From assembly GCA_030040115.1 (NCBI GenBank), contig JASHUH010000065.1, positions 1 to 9,087 on the forward strand: a stretch of DNA of 9,087 bases. Reading direction: 5' to 3'. Positions 1 to 6,571 of this stretch are shown piece by piece; position 1 is the stretch's first letter, and the number at the start of each line of letters is the position of its first letter. The notes below the pieces were generated by a model. That model was not told the origin of the DNA, searched no databases, and was given only the letters and a program-made list of their open reading frames with translations. The DNA comes from Acidobacteriaceae bacterium. Its GTDB lineage: Bacteria > Acidobacteriota > Terriglobia > Terriglobales > Acidobacteriaceae. Made by a program: the position numbers and the translations under genes.

Positions 1-215
1 GCCTCGACTGCGTTGTTGAGCGCCACCAGCGGCGAAACGCTGCTCTCCGGCAACGGCGCTGCGGCCCCGATCACCGGCTCCGCGCCGCTCATCGCCGCGC
101 GCGCCACATTATCGTGAATCAAAAAGCCGCCCGCGCACAGGATCGTCGCCAGGACGCCCGCAGGAGCGGCTATCTTTTTCGCCTTTCTTACTAAAGAATT
201 AGTTGACACGGACAT
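1..215 (-). CDS. Probable HtrA/DegP-type serine protease, N-terminal fragment (cut by window edge)
   Basis: Only the first 71 codons are present; the reading frame is open through the left edge. The ATG at 215 follows an AGGT Shine-Dalgarno core five bases upstream, 32 bp after the stop of the M56 gene, so it is probably the third gene of that operon. The product begins with a basic N-region (VRKAKK) and a single hydrophobic segment at about residues 17-34, consistent with a signal anchor or signal peptide. It continues into a linker ending in VSPLVALNNAVE. This arrangement and the closing motif resemble the start of trypsin-like, periplasmic Do/HtrA proteases of Acidobacteriota, where such a segment precedes the protease domain. 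The catalytic triad and PDZ domains would lie outside the window, so the family call is inference. Codons 5-9 coincide with a copy of the inverted repeat found in the blaI promoter. Another secreted or membrane-anchored protein cannot be excluded. Confidence 0.5.
   Translation of the reverse strand, partial: MSVSTNSLVRKAKKIAAPAGVLATILCAGGFLIHDNVARAAMSGAEPVIGAAAPLPESSVSPLVALNNAVE
189..204. promoter_or_regulatory. Candidate second BlaI-type operator, inside the 5' end of the protease gene
   Basis: The plus strand reads TACTAAAGAATTAGTT. The core ACTAA-4 nt-TTAGT is a perfect 5-bp inverted repeat. The site matches 14 of 16 positions of the repeat at 2508-2523 in front of blaI, and those are the only two places in the window where both arms occur at this spacing. 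It covers codons 4-9 of the protease gene, a position where a bound repressor could act as a roadblock or block an internal promoter. Assignment to BlaI rests on the shared sequence and on the general fact that BlaI/MecI/CopY proteins bind short palindromes as dimers. Confidence 0.5.
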
Positions 216-247
216 GGTTTACCTCGCCTTCGGTTTGGAAGTTGGTT

Positions 248-1966
248 TTACAGTTGAATCACCAGCCAGCCGTTCCTGACAGGGAACGCGCCCGGCTGCA
301 ATGGAATGGAATTCGCAAGAGGAGGGGCGGAATAAATCCTCAAAATCAAGCGGGTCACCGTGATCCGGCTTCCCTGAGCGGCGTTCGGCTGAATTTGATC
401 CGCAGGAGCTCGATATGCAGGATCTTGATCCGCATCTGAGGACTGCGCAGTGACTGCTCCTGGTGCGGTCGCAGTTCCGGAACCGGTCGCAAGCGCCTCC
501 TGATAAGTCACCTCATAAAGAGCCTGCCCGTCCTGCCCCGAAACTTGATCCGAAACCATCGGCGTGACTTCATTCCTCGCGCCAATGGTTTCCACTGCCC
601 GCCAGGTGGTCAAGACCGCCCATTGCCGCCCTTCCGGCTGCGCCGTTTCGGTCTTCAGCGGCTCCTCGCGCGGCGCTGCCAAGGCGGCCTCTGCCTCTTC
701 GCGCCTCGGCCGAATCACCCTAGCCGTTTTCCCCGCCGTCCGCCGCGCCGGGAACCGTCCCATCCTCGCCATCTCGCCGCCGCTCGAAGGCATCTCCGCC
801 ACGGTGTTTACGGCCCGGAACCCCGATCCCGTTTCACCGGCCGGCGTATCGCCGCCCACTAAGTCGGAAGGGGCTCGGAAATGCGGCGCTTCCGGCGCCA
901 AATCCTGCGCCGTCAGCCGTGGCTCAGGCACAAAAGCCACCAGTTGCGGGTAGCGCGCCAGTTCCACCGATCCGGCGACCACCCCGCACCCCAAACTGCC
1001 CACCAGCGCCAGCGACATCCACGGGCTCAAACCTTGCCCGCGTCGCAAAATCCGATGCACCCGCTCCACCAGTTCCGGCCGCCGGCGCCACGCGCCCAGC
1101 GAAAGCGCCTCCGCGCGCCGGGCCAGTCTACGCTCCATCCGCCGCTCAGCCAGGCTGGCCAGGCAGGCCGCATACGCGCGCGGAGCTCGCGTCCAACGCA
1201 CCACGCCTTCGTCACAAGCCATCTCGCGCTCGCGGCACAGCCGCCGCTCCATCCACGCCAGTGCCGGGTTCAGCGGAAACACCACCAGGCACATCTTCTG
1301 CGCCAGGTTCGTCCAGTCATCGCGCCGCCGCAGATGCTCCGCCTCATGCAGCACCACCTGCTCCAGTTCCTTCGCCGTCAGCCGCTCCAGCAACCATTCG
1401 GGAATGAGAATGCGCGGCCTGAAGAATCCGATCACGCTGGGCCGGTCAAGCTCCTTCGTGGTGCAAACCTCAACCCCTCTGCCGCACCGCGCGACGAACC
1501 CCGCCGCCCATGCGCTCGCCAGTTCGTTCCTCTCCAGCGGCGTCGCTCGCTTCCACAACCGGCGCAGCCGCCAGGAGTGAATCCCCAAATCCACCGCCCG
1601 CGCCGCCGACGCCGCCATCCACACCGCCCCAATCACCAGGCTCCAGCCCATCCCCAAGTCGAACCACGGCCCGGGCGCAGCCACCACGCCTTGAGCAACG
1701 CTCCCCGGCTCATCCCCGCGGAGCGCCAGCAACAGAGGCAAAAAAGGAAGCGCCGTCACTGCCGCAAACCCCGCTGCCCACCCCGCAAACTGCTGCGCTG
1801 CCGAAGCGCGCGGCACCAGCCGCAGGCAAACCCCGAGCCCGCACGCCAGCACCGCGCTTTGCCACAGCGCCGTCACCGCCATCGGCGCCACCGTCTGCGA
1901 AAACGCCCGGAACGCCACCAGCCACTGGCTGGCGTGCGCAGCATTGGCCACGAGATCGAATCCCAT
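248..1966 (-). CDS. BlaR1-like M56 family membrane zinc metalloprotease (antirepressor/sensor)
   Basis: This 572-residue integral membrane protease is of the BlaR1/MecR1 type; in that family a signal activates the Zn protease, leading to inactivation of the paired BlaI repressor. Hydrophobic segments lie at about residues 29-50, 59-83, 104-125 and 315-338. The cytoplasmic protease region between segments 3 and 4 contains HEAEH at 207-211 (the HExxH zinc site) and CREREMACDEG at about 244-254, the region expected to supply the third ligand. The start at 1966 is three bases after the blaI stop and has a strong GGAGGAG ribosome site inside the end of blaI, so the two are translationally coupled. 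Unlike BlaR1, the roughly 230-residue C-terminal region after the last membrane segment shows no penicillin-binding SxxK/SxN/KTG signature. It is low-complexity, Ala/Pro/charged, ending in a more ordered stretch (about 535-572). The sensed signal is therefore probably not a beta-lactam. Confidence 0.88.
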   Translation of the reverse strand: MGFDLVANAAHASQWLVAFRAFSQTVAPMAVTALWQSAVLACGLGVCLRLVPRASAAQQFAGWAAGFAAVTALPFLPLLLALRGDEPGSVAQGVVAAPGPWFDLGMGWSLVIGAVWMAASAARAVDLGIHSWRLRRLWKRATPLERNELASAWAAGFVARCGRGVEVCTTKELDRPSVIGFFRPRILIPEWLLERLTAKELEQVVLHEAEHLRRRDDWTNLAQKMCLVVFPLNPALAWMERRLCREREMACDEGVVRWTRAPRAYAACLASLAERRMERRLARRAEALSLGAWRRRPELVERVHRILRRGQGLSPWMSLALVGSLGCGVVAGSVELARYPQLVAFVPEPRLTAQDLAPEAPHFRAPSDLVGGDTPAGETGSGFRAVNTVAEMPSSGGEMARMGRFPARRTAGKTARVIRPRREEAEAALAAPREEPLKTETAQPEGRQWAVLTTWRAVETIGARNEVTPMVSDQVSGQDGQALYEVTYQEALATGSGTATAPGAVTAQSSDADQDPAYRAPADQIQPNAAQGSRITVTRLILRIYSAPPLANSIPLQPGAFPVRNGWLVIQL

Positions 1967-1969
1967 CCT

Positions 1970-2428
1970 CTACTCCTCCGTCCCGTCCTGAAGCGTCCCT
2001 TTTTGCACCCTTTTGCCCATCGGGTGCCGGTCTCCGCCGGTCTCCTCACCCGGCCCCGCTTCCCGGATGGCCTCCTTCAGCCGCTCCAGCTCCTCCGCGC
2101 TGATTTCCTGGTCGGCGAGCAGCGACAACAGCAGCCGTTCCCGCGAATCCCCAAAGAACCTCTTCAGCACGTGCCGCACCTCGCTCCGGCTCGCTTCCTC
2201 TTCGGCCACGCACGGCCGGTAGATAAACGCCCGCCCTTCCTGTCGATGCTCCACGTAGCCCTTTTGCTCCAGGATTCGGATCGTGGTCAGCACCGAGTTG
2301 TACGCCAGCATTTCCCCCTCCGGCATCGCCGCCACCAGGTCCGTCACGGCCGACTCACCCCTCCGCCACAAAATTTTCATCAGCCTCAATTCGGCCTCGG
2401 TCAGCGTGTTGGACTTCTTCGGCGGCAT
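1970..2428 (-). CDS. BlaI/MecI/CopY family transcriptional repressor
   Basis: This 152-residue protein has a winged-helix DNA-binding domain at about residues 8-72. The N-terminal LTEAELRLMKILWRRG motif is typical of the family, the recognition helix lies near NSVLTTIRILEQKGYV (44-59), and the wing near HRQEGRAFIYRP (61-72). The C-terminal helical part (about 75-125) matches the family dimerisation region. BlaI proteins repress their own operon as dimers and are inactivated by proteolysis when the M56 partner is triggered. Here the cleavage region would fall near residues 100-104 (LLSLL), without the N-F pair cut in staphylococcal BlaI. A further acidic/basic tail of about 25 residues extends beyond the usual 120-130-residue length. 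The gene is first in an operon with the M56 protease. The ATG at 2428 has only a weak AAGAG ribosome site. Directly upstream lie a candidate -10 box and an inverted repeat that probably serves as its operator. Confidence 0.92.
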   Translation of the reverse strand: MPPKKSNTLTEAELRLMKILWRRGESAVTDLVAAMPEGEMLAYNSVLTTIRILEQKGYVEHRQEGRAFIYRPCVAEEEASRSEVRHVLKRFFGDSRERLLLSLLADQEISAEELERLKEAIREAGPGEETGGDRHPMGKRVQKGTLQDGTEE

Positions 2429-2494
2429 CGCAACTCTTTGATATTTAATAGCTTCCGTTGGGATCCCGGCTCTCGGGGCCCCACTTCCTCACAC

Positions 2495-2500
2495 ATCATA
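2495..2500 (-). promoter_or_regulatory. Candidate -10 box of the blaI promoter
   Basis: The minus strand reads TATGAT, five of six matches to the sigma-70 -10 consensus. Transcription would start about 60 bp before the blaI ATG. The expected -35 position, about 17 bp upstream, falls within the inverted repeat at 2508-2523 and has no good consensus match. A repressor bound there would occlude the promoter. Confidence 0.4.
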
Positions 2501-2507
2501 GACGACC

Positions 2508-2523
2508 AACTAAAGGATTAGTT
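2508..2523. promoter_or_regulatory. Candidate BlaI operator upstream of blaI
   Basis: AACTAAAGGATTAGTT is an inverted repeat with perfect 6-bp arms (AACTAA and TTAGTT) around a 4-nt centre. It sits 7 bp upstream of the candidate -10 box of blaI, where an autorepressor would be expected. A second copy with two differences lies at 189-204. The arms differ from the TACA/TGTA arms of the classical BlaI/MecI/CopY operators, so the assignment is by position, symmetry and recurrence. Confidence 0.6.
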
Positions 2524-2574
2524 AGCAGTCGACTTCAAATTTTGCTGCATAGGGAGCTCAGTTGACGGGGCGGA

Positions 2575-2624
2575 TTGCCCATCATGCGCGAAAGCAGGGT
2601 TGCCCATCATGGGCGAAAGCAGTG
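2575..2624. repeat. Two-copy 25-bp tandem direct repeat
   Basis: Two head-to-tail units, 2575-2599 and 2600-2624, begin TTGCCCATCATG and continue GCGAAAGCAG with only two differences in 25 positions. The second copy contains a short palindrome, GCCCAT-C-ATGGGC (2602-2614), which the first copy loses through its G-to-C difference. It lies upstream of the blaI promoter elements. The function is unknown. It may be a slippage-type duplication or a fragment of a dispersed intergenic repeat. Confidence 0.8.
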
Positions 2625-2660
2625 GAGAAATCGACTCTAGTGGCCTATCCCGCATCATAT

Positions 2661-2766
2661 TTTGCAATGCTTTGAAAGGGCACGGCTTCAGCCGTGCCGC
2701 AAATGGCAAGAAAAGGAGCGCGGCTTTGGCCGCTGCGGGATGCCTTTTCGAGAGCTGCATTGCAAA
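2661..2766. repeat. Nested inverted repeat, REP/MITE-like intergenic element
   Basis: The ends are a perfect 10-bp inverted repeat, TTTGCAATGC (2661-2670) and GCATTGCAAA (2757-2766). Pairing continues inward, imperfectly, between GAAAGGGCA (2674-2682) and TGCCTTTTC (2741-2749). Inside the long stem are two further hairpins: GGCACGGCT-TC-AGCCGTGCC (2679-2698, perfect 9-bp arms) and GCGGC-TTTG-GCCGC (2720-2733). The whole could fold as a cloverleaf of about 106 nt. Palindromes of this GGCACGGCTTCAGCCGTGCC kind recur between genes in Acidobacteriota as I remember them; that is recollection, not a search. No clear target-site duplication flanks the element and it encodes nothing. Confidence 0.75.
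2708..2733 (-). terminator. Possible rho-independent terminator after the GTPase gene
   Basis: Read on the minus strand, GCGGC-CAAA-GCCGC forms a 5-bp GC stem. After a short GCT it is followed by the T-rich tail CCTTTTCTT. It lies 54 bp beyond the stop codon of the GTPase gene and would end the GH116-GTPase transcript before blaI. The stem is part of the larger inverted-repeat element, so terminator function is inferred from structure only. Confidence 0.4.
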
Positions 2767-2786
2767 GAATGAGGAAGGACAACACT

Positions 2787-3860
2787 CTAGCGGCCCTTAA
2801 ACTTTCCGAAGCGCCTCGGTGGTCTTGGAGCCGGAGGGCTAAAACAATCGAGACGCCATTCTGAGAATGCGCCGGTCATTCCTTTAACCTGGGTTTCAAC
2901 GATTTTCCGCAGGTCATCGGCAGGCGCGATCGCTCTCAGATTGAGTGTGAGTTCATGAATGCGGCTTGGCTCCGCGTCAAAATCGCCTTCCGCCAGCGGG
3001 GCTTCGCCGTTGGCGGTTGTGGCCGTCTTGATCCATCCGGTCGGGCAGCGGTCGAGCAGCTTCAAGTGAGCCATTTGCATTCCGGCTGCAGCCATCTCTC
3101 GATGCAGCCCTTCCGCTAACGATCCGGCAACAAACGCTGGCGGCACGGGCAAAACCGGCTCATAGCGCGTGCTCAGGTTGAGCCATGCCAACGCCGCTTC
3201 GGCGCGCGCATAGCGGTCGTAATCAAGCTCCAGGCTGCTGCCGCCCACAATCTGCCTCTCCGCCAGCACCTGGCCGAGCCACTCTTCGACTCCTGCGCCG
3301 GTCCGGGCGCTCACCTGCAACGCATTGACGCCCGGAATTCCCCGAGTCATCGGATGCCGGTCGGCCTTCGTCAGGCAAATCAGATCGGCTTCTTCGACTT
3401 GTTTGCGGAACAGGAATTCGACATCGGCGTCGGCCTTCCCGCTCAGCACTTCGGTCAGCCGCGCCGGATCGACTAACACAGTCAGTGGCGCCACCCGGTA
3501 GCTCGCGAAATCCTCGAGCAGAGGCCGCAGCACCGTAGCGGCCAGATCGGTGCAACTGCCCACCGGTTCGGCAAAGACGATTTCGGGCGCGTGGGCGCGC
3601 AACTGTTCCAGTGCGGAGAGAACATCGGGGAATTTGCAACAAAAGCATCCGCCCGTCACCTCGCCTGCAGCGATGCCCGCCGCTTCGGCAAGGCGCGTAT
3701 CCACGAGGTCGGTTCCCTGATCGTTGAGGATGATGGCGCAACGCCGGCCGCGCTTCTCCAGAATGCTGCAGGCCGCAAGAATGAGACTCGTTTTTCCGGC
3801 GCCGAGGAATCCTCCCACCAGAACCATCCACGGCCGCCATTCGGACTTGCCCCAGTTCAT
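2787..3860 (-). CDS. COG0523/CobW-type P-loop GTPase
   Basis: This 357-residue cytoplasmic G3E-family GTPase is related to CobW, HypB and UreG, proteins that insert or deliver metals using GTP. The Walker A motif GFLGAGKT is at residues 17-24. The metal-binding signature GGCFCC at 70-75 is the COG0523 CxCC motif (C72, C74, C75). EPVGSCTDL lies at 98-106, where the family has EPxG, and LTKAD at 163-167 stands in for the NKxD guanine-specificity motif. A smaller C-terminal domain follows; no His-rich metal-storage tail is seen, and the protein ends in a basic stretch. The ATG at 3860 overlaps the stop of the GH116 gene (ATGA) and has GAGG seven bases upstream. A longer in-frame extension to 4025 exists but reads antisense-like arginine-rich sequence inside the GH116 gene, so the internal ATG is preferred. 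The metal and client are unknown; the coupled GH116 enzyme is a candidate client. Confidence 0.88.
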   Translation of the reverse strand: MNWGKSEWRPWMVLVGGFLGAGKTSLILAACSILEKRGRRCAIILNDQGTDLVDTRLAEAAGIAAGEVTGGCFCCKFPDVLSALEQLRAHAPEIVFAEPVGSCTDLAATVLRPLLEDFASYRVAPLTVLVDPARLTEVLSGKADADVEFLFRKQVEEADLICLTKADRHPMTRGIPGVNALQVSARTGAGVEEWLGQVLAERQIVGGSSLELDYDRYARAEAALAWLNLSTRYEPVLPVPPAFVAGSLAEGLHREMAAAGMQMAHLKLLDRCPTGWIKTATTANGEAPLAEGDFDAEPSRIHELTLNLRAIAPADDLRKIVETQVKGMTGAFSEWRLDCFSPPAPRPPRRFGKFKGR

Positions 3861-6571
3861 GCGCCGACCTCGATCTGAAGCGTCTCTCCGGAGGCGAGAC
3901 TCAGCGGAGCATCCAGGTTCACCACCACCGTCTTGCTTCGCGATTCCACTGCGCCGGCGAGAACGGCGTTCCCGTGCCGGATGACTGCCTTGTTTCCTTT
4001 CGCGGTGATCTCCAGAGAGCGGCAACTGAGATTGCCCTCGATCACTTTCAGGCTGAAATGCCCGGCGGCCGGCTGGTTGCGGTACGAAAATGTCCCCCAG
4101 CCGGTTCCGGTCGCCCAGAAGCAGTCGAAGCGATCGTGCGGAAGACGCGGCACAGCGACCAGCGACGCCTGAGCGCCATCATAGGCGAAACCGCTCAGCG
4201 CCAGCACCGTCGACCACGAGGACATCGCGCGAGCATAGTGGTGTCCGCATTCGGCTTCGTCCCAGGGATTGCGTTTCTCCCCGTCGTAGCGCATACGCGT
4301 GTTGCGCACGCATTCGAGACCCTCTTCGACCATGCCCCAATGGATCATCAATGCAGCCAGAGTGTACTCCAGCCCGGTCCACGCCTCGGAGTAGTAAGGA
4401 AACGGGATGCGCGGGCGCTGCGCCCTTCCGTAATCGCAGACCACGACGGCGGCTTCATCGTTGAGCGCATAAGTACGCGCGACGTTTTCGTGAGTCACCA
4501 GGGTTGCCTTCGCGTTATAGCGATCGATCGACTGAAGCGTCTTGCGAATGTGTTCCGGCGCGACCAGGGCGCCGAGATTGCCGGCATCCGCAACATATTG
4601 TCCTACCAGTTGATCGATGAGGCAGCCGTCGCCGACCTGGTATTCCGGTTTCTCGGTGTCCTCGGCGCCCATGCCTCCGCGCAGGCTGGCCGCGATTTCC
4701 GTCGCTGGGATTCCGCGGATCTTTTGAACATAGTACTCGCCATTGAACAGATTGGCCTCGATCCAGTCCCTGCCGCGCTCGTACAGGTTTTGATAATCGC
4801 GGGCCGCTTGCCTGTCGCCGGCGGCCTCCGCCATTTCCGCACCCGCGCGCAGCGCGGCCAGGTAATAGATGCTGCACATGGGATTGGGCCCGTAGAACTC
4901 AACGTCATACGTGTTGTGCTGCACACCGTCCAGAACGCCCCTCCGGCTGCTGTCCCATCCGCCCGGAACCCAGGCAAATTCGATGGCCCTCTGGATGCGC
5001 GGCCACAGACCGCGCAACCATTCCAGATCCCCGGAAAGTTTCCAATCCAGCCATGCGTGCACGATCTGGCCCATCTGGCCGTCCGCGGCGGCATTGGTCG
5101 AGCGCGCCTTGCCATCCGGCAGCAGTTGGCGAAAATGCATCGCTCCCGCCTCGTCCATCGAATAGCCAAAAGCGCTCTTGCGCAGCGACCGCGCAAAGGC
5201 GGGAAACAGAAATGGCGTCACCGTTTCGTAGTTCCACACGTGCGTGCAGTTGCCAAAACAGCACCCCGATGTGTTCCCACTGCCTTCGAACGCATGAAAC
5301 TCTCCGTCCGCGGTTCGAAAGCAGGTCGTGGTCGCCAGCGTGGACAAATTGGCGCTGGCCGCGTCTTTCACTTGAGCCGGCAAAGAGCTCTCGGCAATCG
5401 CAGCGGCAAACGATTTGGTGCGCGACTCGAGGCTCTCCCAGTTGGCGGCGGCGTAAGCGGCTGCCTGCCACGCATCGCTGAAGCGCGTTGCGTAGTGATT
5501 GCCAATGATCGCGCCCCCTTCACCGGGCGGCGCATCCCATCCACACCACTCCGGCGTGCGATTGGGAAAGCACCACCCCAGCATGAAAGGAAAACTCGCT
5601 TCCTGGCCGGGTGCGATGGTGGCCTGCAGACAAATCACACCCACCTCGTTGTGGGGATCGGGTTGCGCGGAAAGCTGGCCGCCCTTCGAGAACTGGTCCC
5701 AGAACAGCAGCGGCGCGTTCCACCATCGCCCTTGCGGCCAGCCGATCCAGTGCGAAACCTGCGTTCCCGGACTGAATAATGCTGTCAGTGCGATGCTGCC
5801 GCTCATCGGATTGCCCGATGGGATACCAGGGTTGGTCATCAGAAGTCCAGCCAGATTCTGCTCTGTCCTGTATTCGTTTCTTCGCTGATCGGCCGATGGA
5901 CCGAGGGCCGCGGACACCACCGGATTTTCCATCGAGAAGGCGATGCTCACCCGAGCCGTTGTGCTGCCGGGATTCCGAGCGCGGTAATGCAGCATGGCCA
6001 CCGGCAAACCGGAAGCCTCGCCATCGTGCGGAATAAAAGGAGAGAAGGCTTCGAGTTGCACGTTCACCGGAACATGGCGGTCGCCAAACTCGATGCGCGC
6101 GAGCGGATACGCGCCGATGAACGTGGCCGATTCCAGCCTGCTGAGGCCCGGCGCATTGTCGGCGCCGAGCCCATCCGGCCCTTCATAGGGCGGCTGTATG
6201 CGCGATTCAAGAACCCGCGCCACGGGAGCGTCGTCGCCAGCCTGCGCCCAGATCGAAGCCAAGGCATAGCGTGGCCGAAAGCCTTGATTCGGCCGGTTGA
6301 AGATCTCCCAATCGCGCAGTTGGCCGCGGCCGCCAAGGCTGATGCTGCCGGCCGCCACACCCCCCAAAGGGAATGCGATCATGCGTAAATGACGGCCTTC
6401 AAACCGTCGTGGATACTCCTCCTCATGCCGCGCGGGAGTATTCTTTTCGGCGTGCTCTACGGCTGTCTCTTGCACCGCGGAAGGCCAATGCCCGGCTTGC
6501 GTCGCCACGCTCAGGGCGCCCGCAGCTTGTTTGAGAAAATCGCGCCGGTCGCTTTTGAAGCTCTCCGTCAT
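3857..6571 (-). CDS. Tat-exported GH116 family glycoside hydrolase (GBA2-like beta-glucosidase)
   Basis: This 904-residue enzyme is related to non-lysosomal glucosylceramidase GBA2 and bacterial GH116 beta-glucosidases, which are retaining enzymes acting on beta-glucosides. A twin-arginine signal, SDRRDFLKQ at residues 7-15, predicts export of the folded protein. The N-terminal beta domain shows FPLGGVAAGSISLGGRGQLRDW (about 66-88). By motif alignment to GBA2, the nucleophile is E429 in FEGSG and the acid/base is D556 in HNTYD, followed by GPNPMCSIYYLAAL. IDQLVGQ is at about 652-658, and E772 and R781 in the WDEAECGHHYAR motif match the substrate-binding pair of the family. Cysteines 437, 438 and 442 with H444 cluster just after the nucleophile. 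The ATG at 6571 has AAGGGA upstream and puts the Tat motif at the N-terminus; the frame stays open to 6700 without supporting a longer protein. The stop overlaps the downstream GTPase start by 4 bp. The natural substrate cannot be read from sequence. Confidence 0.88.
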   Translation of the reverse strand: MTESFKSDRRDFLKQAAGALSVATQAGHWPSAVQETAVEHAEKNTPARHEEEYPRRFEGRHLRMIAFPLGGVAAGSISLGGRGQLRDWEIFNRPNQGFRPRYALASIWAQAGDDAPVARVLESRIQPPYEGPDGLGADNAPGLSRLESATFIGAYPLARIEFGDRHVPVNVQLEAFSPFIPHDGEASGLPVAMLHYRARNPGSTTARVSIAFSMENPVVSAALGPSADQRRNEYRTEQNLAGLLMTNPGIPSGNPMSGSIALTALFSPGTQVSHWIGWPQGRWWNAPLLFWDQFSKGGQLSAQPDPHNEVGVICLQATIAPGQEASFPFMLGWCFPNRTPEWCGWDAPPGEGGAIIGNHYATRFSDAWQAAAYAAANWESLESRTKSFAAAIAESSLPAQVKDAASANLSTLATTTCFRTADGEFHAFEGSGNTSGCCFGNCTHVWNYETVTPFLFPAFARSLRKSAFGYSMDEAGAMHFRQLLPDGKARSTNAAADGQMGQIVHAWLDWKLSGDLEWLRGLWPRIQRAIEFAWVPGGWDSSRRGVLDGVQHNTYDVEFYGPNPMCSIYYLAALRAGAEMAEAAGDRQAARDYQNLYERGRDWIEANLFNGEYYVQKIRGIPATEIAASLRGGMGAEDTEKPEYQVGDGCLIDQLVGQYVADAGNLGALVAPEHIRKTLQSIDRYNAKATLVTHENVARTYALNDEAAVVVCDYGRAQRPRIPFPYYSEAWTGLEYTLAALMIHWGMVEEGLECVRNTRMRYDGEKRNPWDEAECGHHYARAMSSWSTVLALSGFAYDGAQASLVAVPRLPHDRFDCFWATGTGWGTFSYRNQPAAGHFSLKVIEGNLSCRSLEITAKGNKAVIRHGNAVLAGAVESRSKTVVVNLDAPLSLASGETLQIEVGA

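Larger units (their letters stand above)
2429..2786. other. Non-coding interval between the GTPase gene and blaI
   Basis: This 358-bp interval contains no convincing gene. From blaI outward it holds a leader of about 60 bp, a candidate -10 and operator (2495-2523), a 25-bp tandem duplication (2575-2624) and a nested inverted repeat (2661-2766). A minus-strand frame of 80 codons runs across it, but it reads through the palindromes, has no plausible start signal and resembles no known protein, so it is not called as a gene. Confidence 0.75.

Noticed and set aside
203..208. TTGACA on the plus strand beside the left operator copy
   Set aside because: A perfect -35 hexamer, but no -10 box follows at 16-18 bp and no plus-strand gene starts nearby.
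881..2521. 546-codon plus-strand open frame opposite the M56 and blaI genes
   Set aside because: Its product is dominated by Arg, Pro, His and Gln, typical of an antisense shadow in GC-rich DNA, and it lies against two well-supported genes.
2518..2760. 80-codon minus-strand frame between the GTPase gene and blaI
   Set aside because: It is translated from the palindromic repeat and the tandem duplication, has no ribosome site and overlaps the blaI operator.
3861..4025. N-terminal extension of the GTPase gene to an upstream ATG
   Set aside because: The added 55 residues are Arg-rich, overlap the GH116 coding sequence out of frame and precede the normal family start; the internal ATG has a good ribosome site and an ATGA overlap.
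3974..5779. 601-codon plus-strand open frame opposite the GH116 gene
   Set aside because: No recognisable domain and Arg/Ala/Val-biased composition; the minus strand carries all catalytic motifs of GH116 in frame.
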